This document shows positions 42,739-52,487 of a DNA stretch of 52,567 nucleotides, one piece after another (position 1 is the first letter of the stretch; every line of letters begins with the position of its first letter). The position numbers and the translations under genes were made by a program. The stretch is taken from contig JAFQUB010000047.1 in NCBI GenBank assembly GCA_017408735.1, positions 1 to 52,567 of the forward strand. The letters are read 5' to 3'. A model generated the notes under the pieces. It was given only the letters and a program-made list of their open reading frames with translations. It ran no database searches and was not told the DNA's origin. Source of the DNA: Lachnospiraceae bacterium. GTDB lineage: Bacteria > Bacillota > Clostridia > Lachnospirales > Lachnospiraceae.

Positions 42739-44511
42739 ATGGAAAAGATAATTGATATAATTACAAAAGAAGCGGCAAAAGCCTTCTCTGACTGTGGATA
42801 CGAAGAAAAATACGGTATGATATCCGTATCTAACCGACCGGATTTATGCGAATACCAGTGTAACGGTGCCATGGCAGCAGCAAAAGCTTATAAAAAAGCA
42901 CCAATTATGATTGCAAATGAAGTGGTAGAAAAGTTAAAGGATAAAGAAATATTTTCCATGGTTGAGGCGGTAATGCCGGGATTTATTAACATAAAGCTTT
43001 CTTTAGAATTTCTGAAGACATACATGAACGATATGCTTAACACAGAAAATCAGGGCTGTGAAAAGGCAAAGGAAGCCAAAACCATTATGATTGACTATGG
43101 CGGACCAAATGTGGCAAAACCATTGCATGTAGGACATTTGCGTTCTGCGATTATTGGCGAGAGCTTAAAACGTATGGGACGTTTTATGGGACATAAGGTA
43201 ATTGGTGACGTACATTTAGGGGACTGGGGTCTTCAGATGGGGCTGATTATTACAGAGATGAAGAAACGTCAGCCGGAGTTGGTGTATTTTGATGAAAGCT
43301 ATACCGGTGAATATCCGCCAGAAGCTCCTTTTACCATCAGCGAACTGGAAGAAATTTATCCAGCAGCAAGTGCATATTCCAAAGAACATCCGGAATATAA
43401 AGAAGAAGCTATGCAGGCAACTTACTTATTGCAGCATGGAAACAGAGGTTATCAGGCATTGTGGAATCATATTCTGGAAGTGTCTGTAAACGATTTAAAG
43501 AAGAACTATGAAAAATTAAACGTAGAATTTGATTTATGGAAGAAAGAATCCGATGCACAGCCATATATTCCAGAAATGGTACAGTATATGAAGGATAACG
43601 GTTATGCATATTTAAGTGACGGTGCCTTGGTGGTAGATGTAAAAGAAGAAAAGGATACTAAGGAAATTCCGCCATGTATGATTTTGAAGTCTGATGGTGC
43701 ATCTCTTTACAATACCACAGACCTGGCAACTATCGTAGAACGTATGAAATTATTCCGGCCGGATGAAATAATTTATGTGGTAGATAAGCGTCAGGAACTT
43801 TATTTTGAACAGGTATTCCGTTGCGCAAGGAAGACAAAATTAGTGGAAGAAGACACATCTCTTCGTTTCTTGGGCTTTGGTACTATGAACGGTAAAGATG
43901 GCAAGCCGTTTAAGACACGTGCAGGTGGCGTAATGCGTCTGGAACACTTGATTGGTGAAATTAATGAAGAAATGTTCCAGAAGATTACACAGAACCATGA
44001 AGTGGAAGAAAATGAAGCGAAAGATACAGCGAAGATTGTAGGTCTTTCTGCAATTAAATATGGTGATTTATCAAATCAGGCATCCAAGGATTATGTGTTT
44101 GATGTAGAACGCTTTACTTCCTTTGAAGGAAATACAGGACCATACATTTTATACACGATTGTACGTATTAAATCTATTTTGAACAAATATAAAGAGCAGG
44201 GTGGTAGCATAGAAGGGTTACAGGCTGTAAAATTGGATGAAACCAATGAAAGTGCAAAATCACTTGTGCTGGAAGCTGCAAGATTTAACGGTGTAATCGA
44301 GAATGCATTTGCAGAACTGGCACCACATAAGGTATGTTCTTATATTTACAACCTTGCAAATACCTTTAATCATTTTTATCATGAAACAAAGATTCTTGCA
44401 GAAGAAGACGAAGAGAAAAAGGAAAGTTATATTGCATTGCTGTTATTGACAGAAAAAATCTTGGAAACATCCATCGGCGTGCTGGGATTTGAAGCGGCAG
44501 AAAGAATGTAA
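42739..44511 (+). CDS. argS: Arginyl-tRNA synthetase
   Basis: The enzyme charges tRNA-Arg. The 590-residue class I synthetase has the HIGH signature as HVGH in KPLHVGHLRSAIIGESL (near residue 131), an N-terminal tRNA-binding domain, a KMSK-region variant (GKPFKTRAGGVM near 395) and the C-terminal anticodon-binding domain ending FEAAERM. AGGAGG precedes the start. The next gene starts 1 base after the stop. The organism's tRNA-Arg(TCT) at the start of the window is one of its substrates. Confidence 0.97.
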   Translation: MEKIIDIITKEAAKAFSDCGYEEKYGMISVSNRPDLCEYQCNGAMAAAKAYKKAPIMIANEVVEKLKDKEIFSMVEAVMPGFINIKLSLEFLKTYMNDMLNTENQGCEKAKEAKTIMIDYGGPNVAKPLHVGHLRSAIIGESLKRMGRFMGHKVIGDVHLGDWGLQMGLIITEMKKRQPELVYFDESYTGEYPPEAPFTISELEEIYPAASAYSKEHPEYKEEAMQATYLLQHGNRGYQALWNHILEVSVNDLKKNYEKLNVEFDLWKKESDAQPYIPEMVQYMKDNGYAYLSDGALVVDVKEEKDTKEIPPCMILKSDGASLYNTTDLATIVERMKLFRPDEIIYVVDKRQELYFEQVFRCARKTKLVEEDTSLRFLGFGTMNGKDGKPFKTRAGGVMRLEHLIGEINEEMFQKITQNHEVEENEAKDTAKIVGLSAIKYGDLSNQASKDYVFDVERFTSFEGNTGPYILYTIVRIKSILNKYKEQGGSIEGLQAVKLDETNESAKSLVLEAARFNGVIENAFAELAPHKVCSYIYNLANTFNHFYHETKILAEEDEEKKESYIALLLLTEKILETSIGVLGFEAAERM

Positions 44512-44512
44512 T

Positions 44513-45196
44513 ATGAACATTGTAATTGTCAGCGGGGGCAGACTGGAACAGTCTGCCTTGAGCTTTTTCGAAGAAAAACAAGTGGTGATTGCAGTAGACG
44601 GAGGCTTGGAATTCTGTTATAACAATAATATTTCGGTGGATTATATTGTGGGGGATTTCGATACCATTGCGCCGGAAATACTTGCGTATTATAAAAGCGA
44701 GGGTAAAGCAGAAATTAAGGCATATATGCCGGAAAAAGATTTGACAGATACCAAAGCAGCTTTGGAACTGGCAGTCCGGCTTATCAAGGAAAAACAAAGC
44801 CTGTTGGAACAGGGAGAGAGCGGGGAAGACCATGGAATTACTTTGCTGGGAGGAACCGGTAGCAGAATGGACCATACCCTGGCAAACATAGGGTGCCTGA
44901 AATATGCCTTAGAGCAGTCTGTTTTCATGAAAATTATAGATAATCATAATTGTATCTATGCATATAATCATTCCTTTTTTTTGGAGAGAAAACGAATGGT
45001 TTATCATAAATATCTTTCACTGATGTCTATGGATGGGGAAGTGAAGAATCTTACTGTTCACGGGTTGAAATATGAGGTGGAGAATGTAACGCTTCCGGTA
45101 TTAAGTGACTGGGGGGTGAGTAATGAATTGTTGGAAGAAAAAGCAGAAATTACTTTTTCGGATGGGATTTTATTGGTAATTGAATCAAGGGATTAG
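44513..45196 (+). CDS. thiN: Thiamine pyrophosphokinase
   Basis: The enzyme makes thiamine diphosphate from thiamine and ATP. The 227-residue protein has the family motifs DGGLEF, GDFDTI, the YMPEKDLTDTKAAL segment and LLGGTGSRMDHTLANI, plus the C-terminal beta-sandwich. ATG 44513 directly follows the argS stop, with only a weak AGAAAG upstream, so translation probably depends on coupling. No TPP riboswitch is visible; the position after argS suggests constitutive expression. Confidence 0.93.
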   Translation: MNIVIVSGGRLEQSALSFFEEKQVVIAVDGGLEFCYNNNISVDYIVGDFDTIAPEILAYYKSEGKAEIKAYMPEKDLTDTKAALELAVRLIKEKQSLLEQGESGEDHGITLLGGTGSRMDHTLANIGCLKYALEQSVFMKIIDNHNCIYAYNHSFFLERKRMVYHKYLSLMSMDGEVKNLTVHGLKYEVENVTLPVLSDWGVSNELLEEKAEITFSDGILLVIESRD

Positions 45197-45205
45197 GAGG
45201 AAAAA

Positions 45206-46048
45206 ATGAGGAAAGATAATGTGCTTTTAGCTATTTGGCGTTGTCTGTATCCAATGCTTATTCATTTGGCGGTTACTTTTGTACTTTGTTTTGCGTATAT
45301 GTTTTTGGCCAGCTTTTGGATAGGATTTAAAAATGCAGGAAATGTGGATGTTGTGGCGGTGACCCAGCAGGTGATGGAGAGTTATACGAAACATGCGTTG
45401 TATTTGCTGTTGCTGACATCTGTTATCTGTATTCCGGTGTTTACGCTGTTATGCAGGGCAGATCGTAAGAGAGAGCAGAATGTGAGAAAAGCGGAAACAT
45501 CCAAAATGGCGTGGATTTTGTTGGTGATATTGGCTGTAGCTCTGTGCGTTTCATTAAATTTATTGATTGGAATAAGTGGATTGGAAAAATATTCAAAATC
45601 CTATCAGGAAGTGGCGAATACACTGTATTCAGGTGGAATTGTGCTGGAACTGCTTGCAGTAGGGATTCTGGGACCGATTTGTGAAGAGCTGGTATTTCGT
45701 GGGCTGATGTTTCGGAGATTATGTGGATATATGAAGCCGATAATAGCGGTGCTCGTATCGGCATTGATGTTTGGAATATATCATGGAAATATTGTGCAGG
45801 GGGTGTATGCGTTCTTCTTAGGGATGATTATGGCGCTTTGCTGTCAGAGATTTAATACATTATGGGCGCCGATTGTGATTCACGTGGCGGCCAATATTAC
45901 TTCGGTGTGTATAACAGAAATTCCTATAATTGGAAAAATGTTTGAGCAAACAAGTGTTGTAATTGTAGCTACAATTACAACAACTATACTTTGGATAGTA
46001 ATTTCAGCAATTTTATTGAAAAAAAGTTTCAAAGAAAAATTGGCATAA
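45206..46048 (+). CDS. CPBP-family intramembrane metalloprotease
   Basis: The 280-residue membrane protein has about seven helices and the three CPBP motifs: EELVFR (Glu160, Glu161, Arg165), FGIYHG with its His, and IVIHVAAN. These residues bind metal in the Rce1/CPBP protease group. Bacterial members are often tied to peptide export or stress responses, but this one's substrate is unknown. AGGAGG precedes the start, 9 bases after thiN, so it is the last gene of the argS-thiN operon. Confidence 0.92.
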   Translation: MRKDNVLLAIWRCLYPMLIHLAVTFVLCFAYMFLASFWIGFKNAGNVDVVAVTQQVMESYTKHALYLLLLTSVICIPVFTLLCRADRKREQNVRKAETSKMAWILLVILAVALCVSLNLLIGISGLEKYSKSYQEVANTLYSGGIVLELLAVGILGPICEELVFRGLMFRRLCGYMKPIIAVLVSALMFGIYHGNIVQGVYAFFLGMIMALCCQRFNTLWAPIVIHVAANITSVCITEIPIIGKMFEQTSVVIVATITTTILWIVISAILLKKSFKEKLA

Positions 46049-46054
46049 AAGAGA

Positions 46055-46088
46055 AAAAAAGGAAACAACTCTCGTTGTTTCCTTTTTT
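46055..46088 (+). terminator. Terminator of the argS operon
   Basis: A 15-bp stem (46055-46069 with 46074-46088) with loop TCTC ends in six T. It starts 7 bases after the stop. Confidence 0.93.
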
Positions 46089-46165
46089 GTTCGTTGGAAT
46101 TGACAGAAAATTATAGAATGGAGCTTGAATTAACAAACAATCAGACAACTTGGAGAAAAAAGTTG

Positions 46166-46194
46166 TTTACATCCCAAAAAAAAAGTAGTATATT
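46166..46194 (+). promoter_or_regulatory. Promoter of gltBD
   Basis: TTTACA (46166-46171) and TATATT (46189-46194) are 17 bases apart, 50 bases upstream of gltB. A small inverted repeat ACAACTT...AAGTTGT (46145-46151 and 46160-46166) touches the -35 box and could be an operator. Confidence 0.6.
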
Positions 46195-46244
46195 AAAAAA
46201 GAGCAAGACATAAGCGAAAGCACAACGAAAGGAAGGAATGCAGA

Positions 46245-49200
46245 ATGAGTAAAGAAATTTCTAAGGTAACACAGCCGTCATTGTACAGTGAAAGATTTGA
46301 ACATGATAACTGTGGTATCGGTGCAGTAGTTAACATTAAAGGTATCAAAACTCATCAGACCGTGGAAAACGCTTTAAAAATTGTTGAGAATTTAGAGCAT
46401 AGAGCAGGTAAAGATGCAGAAGGTAAGACCGGTGACGGTGTAGGCATTCTGTTACAGATTTCTCATAAATTTTTCTCGAAAGCAGCCAAAGAGGCAGGTA
46501 TCCGGTTAGGCGGAGAAAGAGATTATGGCGTAGGTATGTTTTTCTTCCCGCAGGATGAATTAAAAAGAAGACAGGCAATGAAAATGTTTGAAATTATTGT
46601 CAACAAAGAGGGGATGGAATTTTTAGGTTGGAGAAATGTGCCAACAGAGCCTACTACTCTTGGACAGAAGGCAATTGACTGTATGCCATGCATTATGCAA
46701 GGATTTGTGAAACGTCCGGCAGATGTGGCACAGGGCATTGACTTTGACCGTAAGCTTTATATTGTAAGAAGAGTATTTGAACAGAGTATAGATGAAACAT
46801 ACGTACCATCCTTATCAAGCAGAACTATCGTGTACAAAGGTATGTTCCTTGTGGATCAGTTACGTTTGTTCTTTAAAGATTTACAGAATCCGGATTATGA
46901 ATCTGCAATTGCAACGGTACATTCCCGATTCAGTACCAACACCAACCCAAGTTGGGAACGTGCTCATCCAAATCGTTTTATTGTGCATAACGGTGAAATT
47001 AATACAATTCAGGGAAATGTAGACAAAATGCTAGCCCGTGAAGAAACTATGGAATCCAGTAAACTTCATGGTGAACTTCATAAAGTACTTCCGGTAGTAA
47101 ATGTAGCCGGTTCCGATTCTGCCAGATTAGATAATACTTTGGAATTCCTTGTTATGTCAGGGATGGATTTACCATTGGCTGTCATGATTACAATTCCGGA
47201 ACCGTGGGAAAACAATAAAAATATGGATCAGAAGAAACGTGACTTCTACCAGTATTATGCAACAATGATGGAACCATGGGACGGCCCGGCGTCTATTCTT
47301 TTCAGCGATGGTGATATTATGGGAGCTGTATTGGATAGAAACGGCCTTCGTCCATCCCGATATTATATTACAGAAGATGATTATTTAATTCTTTCTTCTG
47401 AAGTTGGTGTTATGGACGTGGATCAGACTAAGGTAGTAGTTAAAGAAAGACTTCGCCCGGGTAAAATGCTTTTAGTAGATACTGTGAAAGGTGAAGTGAT
47501 TGATGATGAAACCATCAAGTCAAGATATGCAGAAAGCCAACCATACGGCGAATGGTTAGACCGTAATTTGGTTAAATTACAGGATTTAAAGATTCCAAAT
47601 CAGCCGGTACCGGAATTGACAGCAGAACAGCGTGCAAGGCTGCAGAAGACTTTTGGATATACTTACGAAGAGTACAAGAGTTCTATTTTACCAATGGCCT
47701 TAAATGGTTCAGAATCTATCGCAGCTATGGGTGTTGATACAGCTTTACCTGCATTGTCAGGAAAACATCAGCCATTATTCAACTACTTTAAGCAGCTGTT
47801 TGCACAGGTTACAAATCCGCCAATTGATGCCATTCGAGAAGAAGTAGTGACATCTACCAGTATCTACATTGGAGAAGACGGTAACTTATTGGAAGATAAG
47901 CCGGAAAACTGTCATGTGTTAAAAGTAAAGAATCCGATTCTTACCAATACAGATGTATTAAAAATTAAGAATTTGAATGTTCCGGGATTAAAGGTTGAAG
48001 TGATTCCGATTACCTACTATAAAAATACAAGCTTAGAAAAAGCAATTGACCGTTTGTATGTAGAAGTGGACAGGGCACACAGAGAAGGTGCCAATATCCT
48101 GATTCTTTCTGATAGAGAGGTGGAAGAAAACCATGTACCAATTCCTTCTTTATTAGCGGTATCCGCAGTACATCAGCACTTAGTACGCACTAAGAAGAGA
48201 ACCAGTGTTGCGGTTATCTTAGAAAGTGGTGAGCCAAGAGAAGTACATCATTTTGCCACACTGTTAGGTTACGGTGCGTGTGCGGTTAACCCATATCTTG
48301 CGCAGGAAACAATTCGCGAATTAATTGAAAGCGGTATGTTAAAGAAAGATTACTATGCGGCAGTGGAAGATTACAACAATGCAGTAATTCACGGTATTGT
48401 TAAAATTGCTTCTAAAATGGGTATTTCTACAATTCAGTCTTACCAGGGAGCGCAGATTTTTGAAGCTGTAGGCATTGATAAGGATGTAGTTGATAAATAT
48501 TTCACAGATACTGTAAGCCGTATTGGTGGTATTACTTTAAAAGATATTGCAGAAGATGTAGAAAGCTTGCATTCTACAGCATTTGACCCATTAGGTCTGG
48601 AAGTTGACTTAACTTTGGACAGTGTTGGTAAACACAAGATGAGAAGCGGTGGAGAAGAACATTTATACAATCCACAGACGATTCATCTGTTACAGCAGTC
48701 TACCAAGCTTGGGGACTATGAAATGTTCAAGGAATATACAAACCTTGTAAATAAAGAAGATATGACAGGAAATCTTCGTTCTTTGATGGATTTTAATTAT
48801 CCAAAGAAAGGAATTTCCATTGATGAAGTAGAAAGTGTGGATTCCATTGTAAGAAGATTTAAAACAGGAGCCATGTCTTACGGTTCTATTTCTCAGGAAG
48901 CCCATGAAACCTTGGCAATTGCCATGAACAAAATTCACGGTAAGTCCAACAGTGGTGAAGGTGGAGAAAGCTTAGAACGTCTTACTGTAGGAAAAGATGG
49001 ATTAAATAAATGTTCTGCCATTAAGCAGGTAGCTTCCGGACGATTTGGTGTAACCTCCAGATATTTAGTAAGTGCACAGGAAATCCAGATTAAAATGGCA
49101 CAGGGCGCAAAACCGGGTGAAGGTGGACACTTACCTGGTGGAAAAGTATATCCATGGGTTGCAAAAACAAGACATTCCACACCGGGAGTAGGCTTGATTT

Positions 49201-50786
49201 CCCCACCACCACATCACGATATTTACTCTATCGAAGATTTGGCCCAATTGATTTATGACTGCAAGAATGCAAACAAAGAGGCACGTATTTCCGTAAAACT
49301 TGTTTCAGAAGCTGGTGTTGGTACCGTTGCAGCCGGTGTTGCAAAAGCGGGAGCTCAGGTTATTTTGATTTCCGGTTATGATGGTGGTACTGGTGCAGCG
49401 CCTAAGAGTTCTATTCACAATGCAGGCCTTCCATGGGAAATCGGTTTGGCAGAAACACACCAGACCTTACTTAGGAACGGACTTCGTAACAAGGTTCGCA
49501 TTGAAACAGACGGTAAATTAATGAGCGGACGTGACGTTGCCGTTGCTGCTTTATTGGGAGCAGAAGAATTTGGATTTGCAACTGCACCATTGGTAACTAT
49601 GGGATGCGTCATGATGAGAGTATGTAATTTGGATACCTGTCCTGTGGGTGTGGCTACACAGAATCCGGAACTTCGTAAGAGATTTAAAGGAAAACCGGAA
49701 TATGTTATCAATTTTATGAAGTTTGTTGCAGAAGAACTTCGTGAATATATGGCAAAACTGGGTGTTAAGACAGTAGATGAATTAGTTGGAAGAACTGATT
49801 TATTAAAGGTAAAAGAAAACTTAGGCACCAGAGCTTCTAAGATTGACTTGTCAGGTATCTTAAACAACCCATATGCTAAGGAAAAACAGGTTATTTTTGA
49901 TCCAAAACAGGTATATGATTTTAAGCTGGAGGAAACAGCAGATGAAAGAATTCTGTTAAAACAATTTAAATCTGCATTGGAAAATAAGCAAAAAAGAGGT
50001 ATTGAGGTAGACGTGACTAACACTGACCGTTCTTTTGGTACTATCTTTGGTTCTGAAATTACCAAGAAATACGGTGATACTTTAGAACCGGATACTTTCA
50101 CAGTAAAATGTACCGGTGCCGGTGGACAGAGTTTTGGAGCCTTTATTCCTAAGGGATTGACTTTGGAACTGGTTGGAGATAGCAATGACTACTTTGGTAA
50201 AGGACTTTCCGGTGGGAAGTTGGTTGTTTACCCGCCAAGAGGAATTAAGTTTAAACAGGACGAAAACATCATTATTGGTAATGTGGCATTGTATGGTGCA
50301 ACCAGTGGTGAAGCATATATCAATGGTGTTGCCGGAGAACGTTTCTGTGTTCGTAACTCAGGTGCCATTGCGGTGGTAGAAGGCGTTGGGGAGCACGGAT
50401 GTGAATATATGACTGGAGGTCGTGTGGCAGTTCTTGGAAAAACAGGGAAGAACTTTGCGGCAGGTATGAGTGGCGGTGTTGCTTATGTATTGGATGAGGA
50501 CAGGGACTTATACATGAAGTTAAATAAGGAAATGGTTTCTATTGAAGAAATTACCAATAAATATGATGTGGTAGAATTAAAAGATATGATTCAGGCACAT
50601 GTAGCATATACCAATTCAGAAAAAGGTAAAGAAATCTTGGATAATTTCAAAGAATACTTACCTAAATTTAAGAAAATTATTCCACATGACTACAAGCGTA
50701 TGTTAAATACCATTGTACAGATGGAAGAAAAAGGTTTAAGCAGTGAACAGGCACAGATTGAAGCATTTTACGCAAATAGAGGATAA
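46245..50786 (+). CDS. gltB: Glutamate synthase large subunit
   Basis: The enzyme makes two glutamates from glutamine and 2-oxoglutarate. The 1513-residue protein has a short propeptide that should be removed to expose catalytic Cys23 (DNCGIGAV). It then has the class II glutaminase domain, the central domain, the FMN-binding barrel with a 3Fe-4S motif (GCVMMRVCNLDTCPVG), and the C-terminal beta-helix GXGXG repeats. AAGGAAGG precedes the start. It forms an operon with gltD, 14 bases downstream. Confidence 0.97.
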   Translation: MSKEISKVTQPSLYSERFEHDNCGIGAVVNIKGIKTHQTVENALKIVENLEHRAGKDAEGKTGDGVGILLQISHKFFSKAAKEAGIRLGGERDYGVGMFFFPQDELKRRQAMKMFEIIVNKEGMEFLGWRNVPTEPTTLGQKAIDCMPCIMQGFVKRPADVAQGIDFDRKLYIVRRVFEQSIDETYVPSLSSRTIVYKGMFLVDQLRLFFKDLQNPDYESAIATVHSRFSTNTNPSWERAHPNRFIVHNGEINTIQGNVDKMLAREETMESSKLHGELHKVLPVVNVAGSDSARLDNTLEFLVMSGMDLPLAVMITIPEPWENNKNMDQKKRDFYQYYATMMEPWDGPASILFSDGDIMGAVLDRNGLRPSRYYITEDDYLILSSEVGVMDVDQTKVVVKERLRPGKMLLVDTVKGEVIDDETIKSRYAESQPYGEWLDRNLVKLQDLKIPNQPVPELTAEQRARLQKTFGYTYEEYKSSILPMALNGSESIAAMGVDTALPALSGKHQPLFNYFKQLFAQVTNPPIDAIREEVVTSTSIYIGEDGNLLEDKPENCHVLKVKNPILTNTDVLKIKNLNVPGLKVEVIPITYYKNTSLEKAIDRLYVEVDRAHREGANILILSDREVEENHVPIPSLLAVSAVHQHLVRTKKRTSVAVILESGEPREVHHFATLLGYGACAVNPYLAQETIRELIESGMLKKDYYAAVEDYNNAVIHGIVKIASKMGISTIQSYQGAQIFEAVGIDKDVVDKYFTDTVSRIGGITLKDIAEDVESLHSTAFDPLGLEVDLTLDSVGKHKMRSGGEEHLYNPQTIHLLQQSTKLGDYEMFKEYTNLVNKEDMTGNLRSLMDFNYPKKGISIDEVESVDSIVRRFKTGAMSYGSISQEAHETLAIAMNKIHGKSNSGEGGESLERLTVGKDGLNKCSAIKQVASGRFGVTSRYLVSAQEIQIKMAQGAKPGEGGHLPGGKVYPWVAKTRHSTPGVGLISPPPHHDIYSIEDLAQLIYDCKNANKEARISVKLVSEAGVGTVAAGVAKAGAQVILISGYDGGTGAAPKSSIHNAGLPWEIGLAETHQTLLRNGLRNKVRIETDGKLMSGRDVAVAALLGAEEFGFATAPLVTMGCVMMRVCNLDTCPVGVATQNPELRKRFKGKPEYVINFMKFVAEELREYMAKLGVKTVDELVGRTDLLKVKENLGTRASKIDLSGILNNPYAKEKQVIFDPKQVYDFKLEETADERILLKQFKSALENKQKRGIEVDVTNTDRSFGTIFGSEITKKYGDTLEPDTFTVKCTGAGGQSFGAFIPKGLTLELVGDSNDYFGKGLSGGKLVVYPPRGIKFKQDENIIIGNVALYGATSGEAYINGVAGERFCVRNSGAIAVVEGVGEHGCEYMTGGRVAVLGKTGKNFAAGMSGGVAYVLDEDRDLYMKLNKEMVSIEEITNKYDVVELKDMIQAHVAYTNSEKGKEILDNFKEYLPKFKKIIPHDYKRMLNTIVQMEEKGLSSEQAQIEAFYANRG

Positions 50787-50800
50787 GGAGGGACTACAAA

Positions 50801-52294
50801 ATGGGAAAACCAACAGGATTTTTGGAATACGAGAGAGAAACAAGTAAAGCGGTAAAACCACAGGACCGAATTAAAAACTTTAATGAATTCCATACCCCTC
50901 TACCGAAAGAACAGCAGCAGAAGCAGGGTGCCCGTTGTATGGCGTGTGGTGTACCATTCTGTCAGTCGGGTATGACCGTTGGCGGAATGGCATCCGGTTG
51001 TCCGTTGCACAACCTTGTTCCGGAATGGAACGATTTAGTATATGTAGGAAACTGGAAGGAAGCATATAATCGTCTGAAGAAGACAAACAATTTCCCGGAA
51101 TTTACTTCCAGAGTATGTCCTGCCCTTTGTGAAGCGGCTTGTACCTGTGGATTTAACGGAGATGCCGTATCTGTGAAAGAAAATGAGTACGGTATCATTG
51201 AAAATGCATATGCAGAAGGATATGCAGATCCAAAACCACCAAAAGTTCGCACAGGGAAAAGAGTGGCAGTTGTAGGTTCAGGGCCGGCCGGACTTGCGGC
51301 TGCCGACCAGTTGAATAAACGTGGACATTCCGTCACTGTATTTGAAAAATCTGACCGTATTGGTGGACTTTTGATGTACGGAATTCCGAATATGAAGCTA
51401 GAAAAGCACATCATTGACCGGAAAGTGGACGTGATGAAAGCAGAAGGCGTGGAATTTGTAACAGATGCTAATGTAGGTAAGGACATAAAGGCAGCAAAGC
51501 TTTTGAAGGAATATGATAAAGTGATTTTAGCCTGCGGTTCTTCCAATCCAAGAGATATCGACGTTCCGGGAAGAGATGCAAACGGAATTTATTTTGCAGT
51601 GGATTTTCTGACAGCAACCACAAAGAGCCTGTTAGACTCTGATATAAAAGACGGAAAATATATTTCAGCAAAGGGCAAGAAAGTTGTTATCATCGGTGGC
51701 GGTGATACCGGTAATGACTGCGTAGGTACTGCTATCCGTCACGGTGCAGCAGCGGTAACGCAGATTGAAATGATGCCAAAGCTTCCGGATAAAAGAGCGG
51801 AGGACAATCCATGGCCGGTATGGCCAAAAGTCTGCAAGACAGATTACGGTCAGGAAGAAGCCATTGCAGTATTTGGACAGGATCCAAGAATTTATCAGAC
51901 TACCGTAAAAGAGTTTGTAAAAGACAAAAACGGAAACCTAACTAAGGTAGTTACTGTAAAATTAGAGCCAAAGAAAGATGAAAAGACTGGAAGAATGATA
52001 ATGAGCGAAGTGGCAGGAAGTGAAACTACTATAGAAGCTGATATTGTTCTGATTGCCGCCGGATTCTTAGGCAGCCAGAAATATGTGGCAGATGCCTTTG
52101 GCGTAAAATTAAATGAAAGAACAAACGTAGCAACCGAAGCAGGAGAATACAATACAAATGTAGAAAATGTATTTGTTGCAGGTGATATGCACCGTGGTCA
52201 GTCTTTAGTGGTATGGGCAATCCGCGAAGGAAGAGAAGTGGCACGGGCTGTTGATTTGAGTTTGATGGGATATACGAACCTTTCGGTGCAGTAA
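50801..52294 (+). CDS. gltD: Glutamate synthase small subunit
   Basis: GltD passes electrons from NADPH to GltB. The 497-residue protein has N-terminal cysteine clusters for two 4Fe-4S centres (CMACGVPFC, then CPALCEAACTC), an FAD-binding VVGSGPAGLAAADQL (about 153-167) and an NADPH site VIIGGGDTGNDCVG (about 297-310), ending with the GDMHRGQSLVVWAIREGRE motif. AAGGAGGG precedes the start. Confidence 0.97.
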   Translation: MGKPTGFLEYERETSKAVKPQDRIKNFNEFHTPLPKEQQQKQGARCMACGVPFCQSGMTVGGMASGCPLHNLVPEWNDLVYVGNWKEAYNRLKKTNNFPEFTSRVCPALCEAACTCGFNGDAVSVKENEYGIIENAYAEGYADPKPPKVRTGKRVAVVGSGPAGLAAADQLNKRGHSVTVFEKSDRIGGLLMYGIPNMKLEKHIIDRKVDVMKAEGVEFVTDANVGKDIKAAKLLKEYDKVILACGSSNPRDIDVPGRDANGIYFAVDFLTATTKSLLDSDIKDGKYISAKGKKVVIIGGGDTGNDCVGTAIRHGAAAVTQIEMMPKLPDKRAEDNPWPVWPKVCKTDYGQEEAIAVFGQDPRIYQTTVKEFVKDKNGNLTKVVTVKLEPKKDEKTGRMIMSEVAGSETTIEADIVLIAAGFLGSQKYVADAFGVKLNERTNVATEAGEYNTNVENVFVAGDMHRGQSLVVWAIREGREVARAVDLSLMGYTNLSVQ

Positions 52295-52302
52295 TGAAAA
52301 AG

Positions 52303-52340
52303 AAAATGGCAGTGGCTGTAAGTAGCGCACTGCCATTTTG
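52303..52340 (+). terminator. Terminator after gltD
   Basis: A 12-bp perfect stem (AAAATGGCAGTG at 52303-52314 with CACTGCCATTTT at 52328-52339) with a 13-base loop begins 8 bases after the stop. The T run is short. Confidence 0.78.
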
Positions 52341-52404
52341 CGTGGTGTGTTAGCGATATTAGAAACTTTATACAGATGATTTGTTTTTGATTTTGGGTTC
52401 TGAA

Positions 52405-52433
52405 TTGCAATTTTGTAATAAAAAGGGTAAGAT
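52405..52433 (+). promoter_or_regulatory. Candidate promoter of the last gene
   Basis: TTGCAA (52405-52410) and TAAGAT (52428-52433) are 17 bases apart and lie 54 bases upstream of the partial gene. Confidence 0.45.
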
Positions 52434-52487
52434 ATACATAGATATGTTTTCGTGTGATTTCAGGATAAGAGTATTGGAGTGGGGATA

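Noticed and set aside
44490-44512. Possible TPP riboswitch before thiN
   Set aside because: There is no intergenic space; the start lies 1 base after the argS stop.
46145-46166. Riboswitch or attenuator for gltB
   Set aside because: The 7-bp inverted repeat lies upstream of the predicted transcript start, so it can only be a DNA operator, and the leader is about 45 bases.
49415-50185. Long minus-strand frame of 256 codons
   Set aside because: It lies wholly inside gltB, which has complete domains and a ribosome binding site.
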